Shown piece after piece: positions 1 to 7,023 of a stretch of DNA of 7,500 nucleotides (position 1 is the stretch's first letter; each line of letters starts with the position of its first letter). The notes under the pieces are model-generated. The model worked only from the letters and a program-made list of their open reading frames with translations, had not been told where the DNA came from and did no database searches. Both the position numbers and the translations under genes were made by a program. This DNA comes from Thermoleophilaceae bacterium (GTDB lineage: Bacteria; Actinomycetota; Thermoleophilia; Solirubrobacterales; Thermoleophilaceae). The stretch lies in contig JACCUC010000194.1 of NCBI GenBank assembly GCA_013812065.1, positions 1 to 7,500 of the forward strand, in the 5' to 3' direction.

Positions 1-2
1 AG

Positions 3-1928
<1,926 letters not shown>

Positions 1929-1955
1929 TCGGCCGCATCCGCTGGCCGCAACTCG

Positions 1956-2225
1956 ATGAGCGATCCGGGCTCGCCCGGCGAGGAGTCCGCGGCCGTCACG
2001 ATGGTCGAGATCAAGGCCCGCGAGAACGGGCCCTACCGCGTCGAGGGCCCGATCCGCTTGGTCGACGCCGACGGCAACGAGTACGACCTCGGCGACCGGG
2101 GGGAGGTGATCGCCCTATGCCGCTGCGGGGGGTCTACCACCAAGCCCTTTTGTGACGGGACGCACTCGAAGAAGGGGTTCGAGGCGGCGGAGCGGGCGGT
2201 GGCGGAGGAGCACACCGGCGAATAG
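1956..2225 (+). CDS. CDGSH iron-sulfur domain protein (small, mitoNEET-type fold)
   Basis: An 89-residue protein carrying the complete CDGSH 2Fe-2S signature CRCGGSTTKPFCDGTH. Ligands are C55, C57, C66 and H70, and the spacing matches C-X-C-X2-(S/T)-X3-P-X-C-D-G-(S/A/T)-H. The preceding part (about 17-50: VEIKARENGPYRVEGPIRL, then DADGNEYDLGD) is the short beta-rich lead-in usual for bacterial CDGSH proteins. There is no signal peptide or membrane segment, so it is probably cytosolic. Family members bind a labile, redox-active 2Fe-2S cluster; the partner of this one is unknown. It begins 27 nt after the clpC stop on the same strand, so co-transcription is plausible. Neither this ATG nor the in-frame ATG at 2001 (residue 16) has a clear Shine-Dalgarno. 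The conserved domain would also survive with the later start, so the start is uncertain by 15 residues. The gene ends tail-to-tail with the oppositely oriented toxin-antitoxin module. Confidence 0.9.
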   Translation: MSDPGSPGEESAAVTMVEIKARENGPYRVEGPIRLVDADGNEYDLGDRGEVIALCRCGGSTTKPFCDGTHSKKGFEAAERAVAEEHTGE

Positions 2226-2269
2226 CCACCGTGCGCGACCAACAGCACCGTGGTCAGCGCAAGTCGCTA

Positions 2270-3106
2270 TTACTCGGGAAGCAACCGCCGCAGCTCCGCG
2301 TCGATTCGCTCAGCTTCCTCTCTCGGAGCGTAGGGTCCACTGAGGAGAAAGCTTCGGACTCCTGCCACCGAGGCGGTGGGGCCCGGGCGGACCGAGGAGT
2401 CGTCGAGTGCTGTAGCGGCGGCCAGCTTGAAGACGAAGATGACGAGTGCCGGACGCCACGCCGAGATCTTGTCTTCCAACAGCCGCGCTCCAGCCTCCAG
2501 CTCAGCGGTCTCGAGCTCGCTCGCGGCGGCGGTGGGACGCTTGACGATGTCGGTCAAGCCGTGACCTGCGCGGACGAAGGCATCGTCTTCGGCGCCAGGG
2601 ATGGGCTCCGCGAGCAGTCCGAGACGCTCGAGGCGACGCCAGATCCGTCCACCAAGCCGTCCTTGGTAGTAGTGGCCGGCTTTCACCGAAGTCGGAGCCG
2701 GGTTGGTTCCCACGAGGAGTACGCCGCCCTCCGTCGGGGGCCTGTCCGCGAGCGTGTCCGTCGGCGGCTCCGCGTGAGGCGTCGGGTCCCCACCGAGGCC
2801 TGTCGTCTCCGACGAGGACAGTCGGTCGGCGACGTCCTCGACGGTCAGTGGGTAGGCGATGCCCTGCTCGCGGACGAGGGCGAGCAATTCCCAGTGCGTC
2901 AGGTTCGCTTCTTCAGCAGCCCGTCCGATCGACAGTCCTCCCGACTGGTAGCCGCGCAACGCCTGCTCGACTCGCCAGTCCGCAAGCGCGCGTTGCAAGA
3001 GCCGGCGAACAGCCGTGCCGCGGTCGAGCGACTCAGCGCTCGCCACTTGCTCGATAGCGGTCAGCAGCTCCGTGTCGAGTCGTAGGTTCACCTGTTCGGT
3101 CTTCAT
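2270..3106 (-). CDS. RHH/UPF0175-type antitoxin fused to Mug/TDG-like uracil (mismatch) DNA glycosylase domain
   Basis: A 278-residue protein in three parts. Residues 1-50 resemble a ribbon-helix-helix DNA-binding unit: strand EQVNLRLD, then two amphipathic helices. Residues 53-96 (SGGLSIGRAAEEANLTHWEL, then a REQGI motif and a VEDV motif) match the helix-turn-helix of UPF0175 antitoxins, the usual partners of DUF3368 PIN toxins. After a Pro/Thr/Gly-rich linker (about 98-127) comes a domain like Mug of the uracil-DNA glycosylase superfamily. It has motif 1 GTNPAPTS (133-140; N135 matches the catalytic Asn of GINPG), GRIWRRL (152-158), GLTDIVKRPT (183-192, compare GVTKLVDRPT in E. coli Mug), then AELEAGARLLEDKISAWRPA. 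The second family motif, NPSGLSR in Mug, is replaced by SGPYAPRE (256-263). The ATG overlaps the toxin stop (ATGA) and has a GAGGGAG ribosome-binding site at 3110-3116. Many codons end in A/T. Domain calls are by eye from remembered family sequences. The fusion lies in one uninterrupted frame; its function is inferred. Confidence 0.85.
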   Translation of the reverse strand: MKTEQVNLRLDTELLTAIEQVASAESLDRGTAVRRLLQRALADWRVEQALRGYQSGGLSIGRAAEEANLTHWELLALVREQGIAYPLTVEDVADRLSSSETTGLGGDPTPHAEPPTDTLADRPPTEGGVLLVGTNPAPTSVKAGHYYQGRLGGRIWRRLERLGLLAEPIPGAEDDAFVRAGHGLTDIVKRPTAAASELETAELEAGARLLEDKISAWRPALVIFVFKLAAATALDDSSVRPGPTASVAGVRSFLLSGPYAPREEAERIDAELRRLLPE

Positions 3107-3627
3107 GGTCTCCCTCTTGTCAGCGCCGCCTCGATCTCGAAGACCACTGCCGCGGTCGCACCCGTGACGATCGCGAGCTCTCGGAGCATCTCTCTCGCCG
3201 GGGCCATCTCCAATGACCCGCTCCGGACGCCGACGGCCGGAAGGAGAAGCGTCGACGTGACCTTGCTGCCCAGCGATACCGCCACCCGAGTTGCTCGGCC
3301 TTCGTCCAGTAGTGCTGCGCCAACCGGACTCGCCAAGGCGATGACCTGGCTCTCACCGCGCCCGAGTCGGTGGTTGTCCGCGACGGCCTCGGCGAGCGCT
3401 TGCTGGTATCGGTCGAGCTCCACCCGCACGACGAATCCCGTTCGGGTCGCGTCCCGGATACGGTTGGCATCGGGGGCCCCGATTCGCTCGCCGGCTTCGA
3501 CTGCCTCCTGCCAGACGGCAGGCGGAACCGAGATCCTCGAGACGCATCGCTCTGCTTCCTCAAACGTCCCTGACTTCGCTAGGTAGATGAGCGTCGAGGC
3601 GTCACCTGGAACGCTTCCCGACAGCAT
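3103..3627 (-). CDS. PIN-domain ribonuclease toxin, DUF3368-like
   Basis: A 174-residue PIN-fold protein, probably the toxin of a type II toxin-antitoxin pair that cleaves RNA using Mg2+ or Mn2+. The acidic residues expected of an active PIN site are present: D9 in DASTLIYLAKSG, E41 in PPAVWQEAVEAG, E92 in LGRGESQVIALA and D108 in AALLDEGRATRVA. The layout DxSxLIxLAK, PPAVxxEAVxxG, GxGExxxIALA, LLDExRA..A, then VTSTL, is that of DUF3368 proteins. No membrane segment is needed to explain it. The ATG at 3627 is the only start that keeps D9 close to the N terminus; it has no Shine-Dalgarno and sits inside an inverted repeat (3625-3650). It is the first gene of a two-gene operon and its TGA overlaps the antitoxin ATG by 4 nt. 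The order toxin then antitoxin is the reverse of most type II pairs. Roughly 17 of its first 60 codons end in A/T, unlike the surrounding core genes, which suggests acquisition. Confidence 0.88.
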   Translation of the reverse strand: MLSGSVPGDASTLIYLAKSGTFEEAERCVSRISVPPAVWQEAVEAGERIGAPDANRIRDATRTGFVVRVELDRYQQALAEAVADNHRLGRGESQVIALASPVGAALLDEGRATRVAVSLGSKVTSTLLLPAVGVRSGSLEMAPAREMLRELAIVTGATAAVVFEIEAALTRGRP

Positions 3628-3650
3628 TCGCTATCAAACCGTAGCAAATG
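3625..3650. promoter_or_regulatory. Inverted repeat over the toxin start codon, candidate operator
   Basis: The arms CATTCGCTA (3625-3633) and TAGCAAATG (3642-3650) are inverted copies with 8 of 9 bases paired, separated by 8 bp. On the minus strand the left arm contains the toxin ATG (3627-3625), and a possible -10 box TACGGT lies in the spacer and right arm. Ribbon-helix-helix antitoxins normally bind such dyads to repress their own operon, and the neighbouring antitoxin begins with an RHH-like segment. The symmetry is seen directly; the operator role is inferred. Confidence 0.55.
3638..3643 (-). promoter_or_regulatory. Possible -10 box for the toxin-antitoxin operon
   Basis: On the minus strand, TACGGT (TANNNT type) ends 10 nt before the toxin ATG, so the transcript would have a leader of only a few nucleotides. 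No convincing -35 is seen 16-18 bp upstream. The box lies within the inverted repeat, which would suit autorepression. The evidence is short-motif and positional only. Confidence 0.3.
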
Positions 3651-3762
3651 TCGTAGTGCGAAGGTGCCCTCGTCGCCTGTCGCGTCGATGTCGACCCAGC
3701 GGAGGACCGCACCATGCTGGCCGGATCCTTGCCGGCGGGGCGAAGCCGTCCTCCCGGCGGCT

Positions 3763-3768
3763 TACCGT
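3763..3768 (+). promoter_or_regulatory. Candidate -10 box of radA, leaderless geometry
   Basis: TACCGT fits the actinobacterial TANNNT -10 consensus and is followed by exactly 6 nt before the radA ATG, which would put the transcription start on or next to the A of the ATG. There is no good Shine-Dalgarno before this ATG, as expected of a leaderless message. No clear -35 is visible. The toxin-antitoxin module upstream is in the opposite orientation, so radA needs a promoter somewhere in 3628-3774. Confidence 0.4.
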
Positions 3769-3774
3769 TGCAGG

Positions 3775-5133
3775 ATGCCCCGGTCGACCTTCGTCTGCTC
3801 GGTCTGCGGTCAGCAGAGCCCGCGGTGGCACGGCCGCTGCCCGGGCTGCGGCGACTGGAACACGCTCGTCGAGGAGTCGCCGGCGCGGGGGCGGGGAGGC
3901 GGTGCGGCGGGGAGCCCCGCGTCGTCCGGACGGGCGCTGCGCCCGGTTCGGCTTGCCGACGTAGAGGCACCCGCGGTCGCGCGCCTGTCGACGGGCATCG
4001 CCGAGCTCGACCGAGTCCTCGGCGGCGGCCTCGTCCCCGGGTCGCTCGTGCTCCTCGGCGGGGCTCCCGGGATCGGCAAGTCGACGATCACCGCGAGTGC
4101 GCTCGGTCACCTGGCGGCGGCGGGTCGGCGGACGCTCTACGTGACCGCCGAGGAGTCGGCCGCACAGGTCAAGCTGCGCGCCGAGCGCCTCGGCGAAGCC
4201 GCGCTGGCGGTCCCGATCGTCGCCGACACCGACCTCGAGACCGTGGTCGCGACGATCGAGGCCGAGGCACCCGACGTATGCGTGGTCGACTCGGTGCAGA
4301 CGCTCCACGCCGAGGGTATGAGCGGGTCGCCGGGGACGGTCGGCCAGGTGCGCGAGGTTGCGGGGCGGATCGCCGGCGTGGCCAAGCAACGCGACGTCGC
4401 CACCGTGCTCGTGGGCCACGTGACCAAGGAGGGCTCGCTCGCAGGCCCGAGGGTGCTCGAGCATCTCGTCGACTGCGTGCTCCAGTTCGAAGGCGAGCGC
4501 GAGCGGGCCTACCGCACGGTGCGGGCGCTCAAGAACCGCTTCGGCTCGACCAACGAGGTCGGCGTCTTCGAGATGCGCGACTCGGGCCTCGTCGAGGTCG
4601 TCGACGCCTCGGCGCGCTTCGTCTCCGAGGCGACGCGTGCGCCGGGGTCGGTCGTCCTCTGCGCCATGGAGGGGTCGCGGCCCCTGCTCGTCGAGGTGCA
4701 GGCACTCGTCGCTCCCTCAGAGATCGTGCCGCCGCGACGGGTGGTGAGCGGGGTCGACCGCAACCGCCTCGCCCTGGTGCTCGCCGTGCTCGCGCGCCAC
4801 GGCGGGATCGGGCTCGGATCGAGCGACGTCTTCGTGTCTGCGGCGGGCGGGGTGCGGGTCGAGGAGCCCGGAGCCGACCTCGCGATCGCGCTCGCGCTCG
4901 CCTCGGCCGCGCGGGGCGTGCCGTTGCGGACCGACAGCCCGCTTGCCGCCTTTGGCGAGATCGGGCTCACCGGCGAGCTTCGTTACGTCGCCCACCCCGA
5001 GCGCAGGAGCGCCGAGGCTGCCAAGTTCGGCCTCGCGCCGGCGCTGTCCCCCGAGGGCCCGACCCGCACCCTTCGCGCGGCTCTCGCCGCCGCGCTCGGC
5101 TCGGCAACCCCCCAGACGCGGAAGGTCGCATGA
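3775..5133 (+). CDS. radA: DNA repair protein RadA (Sms), branch-migration ATPase
   Basis: RecA-like ATPase with a Lon-like C-terminal domain that processes recombination intermediates during DNA repair. The 452 residues match the usual length of about 450-460. Seen in order: N-terminal zinc finger C8-X2-C11-X10-C22-X2-C25 with FVCSVCGQQSPRWHGRCPGC; ATPase core with STGIAELDRVLGGGL and Walker A GGAPGIGKST (95-104, K102); Walker B-like VCVVDSVQ ending near D172; the RadA signature KNRFG (253-257); then the Lon-like fold with VSGVDRNRLALVLAVL, GGVRVEEPGADLAIALALAS and FGEIGLTGELR. The frame is open back to 3664, but the ATG at 3775 is chosen because the family starts 5-8 residues before the first zinc-finger cysteine. 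It is separated from clpC by the CDGSH gene and the reversed toxin-antitoxin module, and followed by disA after a 107-nt gap. Confidence 0.97.
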   Translation: MPRSTFVCSVCGQQSPRWHGRCPGCGDWNTLVEESPARGRGGGAAGSPASSGRALRPVRLADVEAPAVARLSTGIAELDRVLGGGLVPGSLVLLGGAPGIGKSTITASALGHLAAAGRRTLYVTAEESAAQVKLRAERLGEAALAVPIVADTDLETVVATIEAEAPDVCVVDSVQTLHAEGMSGSPGTVGQVREVAGRIAGVAKQRDVATVLVGHVTKEGSLAGPRVLEHLVDCVLQFEGERERAYRTVRALKNRFGSTNEVGVFEMRDSGLVEVVDASARFVSEATRAPGSVVLCAMEGSRPLLVEVQALVAPSEIVPPRRVVSGVDRNRLALVLAVLARHGGIGLGSSDVFVSAAGGVRVEEPGADLAIALALASAARGVPLRTDSPLAAFGEIGLTGELRYVAHPERRSAEAAKFGLAPALSPEGPTRTLRAALAAALGSATPQTRKVA

Positions 5134-5228
5134 CGTCGAGCCTCCTCGTCGATCAGGCAGGGCATCGAGCGCATTCCACATCATACCGGCTAGCCATAAC
5201 CGGACTCAGCGGGAATCTCTTCATCCCC

Positions 5229-5234
5229 TAGTAT
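5229..5234 (+). promoter_or_regulatory. Candidate -10 box of disA, leaderless geometry
   Basis: TAGTAT (close to TATAAT and fitting TANNNT) is followed by 6 nt and then the disA ATG, the same spacing as the TACCGT box before radA. No Shine-Dalgarno precedes the ATG. The 107-nt gap after radA (5134-5240) is visibly richer in A/T than the genes on either side, as promoter regions often are. No clear -35 is seen. The gap also holds a short palindrome, GGCTAGCC (5188-5195), of no known meaning. Confidence 0.45.
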
Positions 5235-5240
5235 GGACTG

Positions 5241-6353
5241 ATGCAGACGCAAACCGGGGACGAGTCGAGCCAGCTCGAGCACCGTCAGGAACCCCGGCTC
5301 ATCCGGGCGCTCGAGACCGTCGCTCCCGGGACGGCGATCCACGAGGGGGTCGAGAACATCGTCCAGGCGCGCACCGGTGCCCTGCTGGTCATCGGGGACG
5401 AGGAGGAGCTCTCGTTCCTGCTCTCGGGCGGGCTGCGAATAGAGGTCGACTACACGCCCGGGCTCCTGTACCAGCTCGCCAAGATGGACGGGGCGATCTT
5501 CCTCTCGGCGGACGCGACCAAGATCCTATGGGCCAACGTCCAGCTCATGCCCGACCCCACGATCCTCTCGCTGGAGACGGGGACCCGCCACCGCACCGCG
5601 GAGCGGGTCTCGAAGCAGACCGGCGCGCTCGTGATCGCGGTCTCCCAGCGCCGCGACGTGGTCTCGCTCTACCTCGACGGGAGCAAGTACATCCTCGACG
5701 ACATTCCGGTCGTGCTGGCCAAGGCCAACCAGGCGCTCGCCACGCTCGACAAGTACCGTCGCCGGCTCGACCAGGTCTCCACGCGTCTGACCGCGCTCGA
5801 GTTCGCGAGCGGAGTGATGCTCCACGACGTCCTCACCGTGCTCCAGCGGGCCGAGCTGGTCACCCGCATGGCCGTCGAGGTCGAGCGCTTCATCGTCGAG
5901 CTCGGGACCGAGGGTCGCCTGATCGAGATGCAGCTCGAGGAGACGATGGTCGGGGTCGCGGCCGACAAGACGGCGCTCGTGCGCGACTACGTCACCCCGG
6001 CCTCGGAGGACGACCTCCCGCTCGTGCTCGACTCACTCGCCCGGCTGCCCCACCAGGACGTGCTCGACTTCGGTCGCCTGGCCGAGCTGCTCGGCTACGA
6101 GCGCAAGGTCGGGACGCTCGACTTCCCGGTCTCTCCGCGGGGGTATCGCATCGTCGGTCGGCTCCCGCGCGTGCCGCGCCTCGCCATCGACGCCATCGTG
6201 CGCTCCTTCGAGGGGCTAGACGAGATCCTGGCTGCCAGCGATGTGGAGCTCGAGGCGCTCAACGGCGTCGGCGAGGTGCGCGCGCGCGAGATCCGCGAGG
6301 GGCTGCGCGGTCTGCAGGAGATCAACCTCGTCGACCGGTACCTGCAAACCTAG
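5241..6353 (+). CDS. disA: DNA integrity scanning protein DisA, diadenylate cyclase
   Basis: DisA condenses two ATP into cyclic di-AMP and scans DNA for branched structures, which inhibit its synthesis. The 370 residues compare with about 360 in Bacillus. The N-terminal DAC domain has the DGA motif (83-85, in KMDGAIFLSADATKI) and the RHR motif (116-118, in LETGTRHRTAERVSKQTGA), the two nucleotide-binding signatures. A helical linker follows (about 155-285, including ANQALATLDKYRRRLDQVS). The C terminus carries a helix-hairpin-helix DNA-binding element (about 327-355) with ELEALNGVGEVRAREIREGL. All key motifs are intact, so the enzyme should be active. Its place just after radA is conserved in many Gram-positive bacteria, and RadA is known to restrain DisA in Bacillus. 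Probable transcription from its own promoter at 5229-5234. The stop TAG is followed 7 nt later by a GC-rich hairpin. Confidence 0.97.
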   Translation: MQTQTGDESSQLEHRQEPRLIRALETVAPGTAIHEGVENIVQARTGALLVIGDEEELSFLLSGGLRIEVDYTPGLLYQLAKMDGAIFLSADATKILWANVQLMPDPTILSLETGTRHRTAERVSKQTGALVIAVSQRRDVVSLYLDGSKYILDDIPVVLAKANQALATLDKYRRRLDQVSTRLTALEFASGVMLHDVLTVLQRAELVTRMAVEVERFIVELGTEGRLIEMQLEETMVGVAADKTALVRDYVTPASEDDLPLVLDSLARLPHQDVLDFGRLAELLGYERKVGTLDFPVSPRGYRIVGRLPRVPRLAIDAIVRSFEGLDEILAASDVELEALNGVGEVRAREIREGLRGLQEINLVDRYLQT

Positions 6354-6360
6354 ACAAAGG

Positions 6361-6383
6361 ATGCGGCGCCTCGGGCGTCGTGT
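6361..6383 (+). other. GC-rich stem-loop between disA and the carD-family gene
   Basis: GCGGCGCC (6363-6370) can pair with GGCGTCGT (6374-6381) around a three-base TCG loop, giving 8 contiguous pairs, two of them G-U; T6362-G6382 and A6361-T6383 could extend it. There is no run of T after it, so it is not a textbook intrinsic terminator. It ends 7 nt before the AGGAGG ribosome-binding site of the next gene, so it could affect read-through or ribosome access. In DNA this GC-rich, hairpins of this size also occur by chance. Confidence 0.35.
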
Positions 6384-6390
6384 GACATAG

Positions 6391-6396
6391 AGGAGG
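6391..6396 (+). promoter_or_regulatory. Perfect Shine-Dalgarno of the carD-family gene, no standard start codon after it
   Basis: AGGAGG, within GAGGAGGA, is the strongest ribosome-binding site in the window. The bases after it read ACATC, then ATC ACC ACC GAA. Neither ATG, GTG nor TTG lies within 20 nt in any frame. ATC at 6402 (5-nt spacing) is in frame with the CarD domain; ATC at 6399 is also in frame but only 2 nt away. The site decides the start chosen for the gene. Confidence 0.7.
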
Positions 6397-6401
6397 ACAT
6401 C

Positions 6402-6980
6402 ATCACCACCGAAGCTAGCTGGGAAGAGGACCTCGAGGAGCTGGAGATCATCTGCGAGGTCGAGATCGACTACGAGATCGGCGACCACGTCGTGTATCCC
6501 CATCACGGCGCCGGCAAGGTCCTCAAGAAGGAGGTCCGCAATGTGCTTGGAGCCGAGCGCGAGTACCTGACCATCAAGATCATCCACAACGAAATGACCG
6601 TCATGGTGCCGTGCGAGAACGCATCGAAGGCGGGGCTGCGGCGCATCATCGACGAGGAGGAGGTCGAGCGGGTCATCGCTGTGCTGCGCGACGACGTGAG
6701 CTCGATGCCCAAGAACTGGAACCGCCGCTTCAAGCACAACCGCGACAAGATCAAGACGGGCGACGTGTACGAGCTCGCCGAGGTCGTCCGCAACCTGTCC
6801 CTCCGCGAGTCCGACAAGGGCCTTTCGACCGGCGAGAAGCAGATGTTCACGCGCGCCAAGAAGGTCTTGGCCTCGGAGCTGACCTACGCGCTCGGGATGG
6901 AGGAGGGCGACGCCGAGGCCCATATCGACACGCTGATCGACGAGGCGCAGAGCGCTCGCAGCGGAGCCCCTGCGAGCTGA
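6402..6980 (+). CDS. carD: CarD family transcriptional regulator, apparent ATC start
   Basis: CarD-type proteins bind the RNA polymerase beta subunit and stabilise the open complex, notably at rRNA promoters. From 6402 the product is 192 residues. The RNA polymerase-interacting domain starts with YEIGDHVVYPHHGAGKV (24-40) and continues through EYLTIKIIHNEMTVMVP. The helical DNA-binding part has MPKNWNRRFKHNRDKIKTGD; W106 corresponds to the conserved Trp (W85 in M. tuberculosis CarD) that wedges into the promoter bubble. ESDKGLSTGEKQMFTRAKKVLASEL follows as in the family. The first ATG/GTG/TTG in frame is GTG at 6492, but using it would delete the conserved GDHV segment. The frame is open back to the disA stop with only ATC, ATA or CTG (6441) as near-start codons; ATC at 6402 has the best ribosome-binding-site spacing. 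Residues 1-25 are unusually acidic (11 Asp/Glu). The identity is firm, the exact start uncertain. ispD follows after 43 nt, as in mycobacteria. Confidence 0.9.
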   Translation: MTTEASWEEDLEELEIICEVEIDYEIGDHVVYPHHGAGKVLKKEVRNVLGAEREYLTIKIIHNEMTVMVPCENASKAGLRRIIDEEEVERVIAVLRDDVSSMPKNWNRRFKHNRDKIKTGDVYELAEVVRNLSLRESDKGLSTGEKQMFTRAKKVLASELTYALGMEEGDAEAHIDTLIDEAQSARSGAPAS

Positions 6981-7023
6981 GGCCGGTCCGCTCGCCGGTC
7001 GGCGCGTAGCTCGCCTCGGGGCG

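Noticed and set aside
2226..2253. Possible terminator stem between the convergent CDGSH and antitoxin-glycosylase genes
   Set aside because: CCACCGTG and CACCGTGG pair 7 of 8 around a 12-nt loop with a central mismatch, and there is no T run on either strand. Too weak to call.
2231..3085. + strand open frame antisense to the glycosylase fusion
   Set aside because: No domain is recognisable, whereas the minus strand shows RHH, UPF0175 and Mug-like motifs and a ribosome-binding site.
3664..3774. 37-residue N-terminal extension of RadA in the open frame
   Set aside because: The zinc finger should lie near the N terminus, the extension resembles nothing in the family, and a -10-like box lies inside it.
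5188..5195. GGCTAGCC palindrome in the radA-disA gap
   Set aside because: Only 8 bp, a single copy, and not placed at a promoter element or start codon.
3714..5231. Long + strand open frame overlapping radA
   Set aside because: Same-strand frame shadow with very Arg-rich composition; radA in its own frame has every family motif.
4943..6385. Long + strand open frame overlapping the radA end and disA
   Set aside because: Low-complexity Arg/Ala/Pro-rich shadow; disA explains the region fully.
6492..6980. GTG at 6492 as start of the carD-family gene
   Set aside because: It would begin at VYPHHG and remove the conserved GDHV strand of the RNA polymerase-binding domain; it also has no ribosome-binding site.
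6972..7014. Inverted repeat GCGAGCT / AGCTCGC around the carD-ispD junction
   Set aside because: The 7-bp arms are perfect but the loop is 29 nt with no T tract, and such matches are frequent in this GC-rich sequence. Could be a weak stem; not enough to call a terminator.
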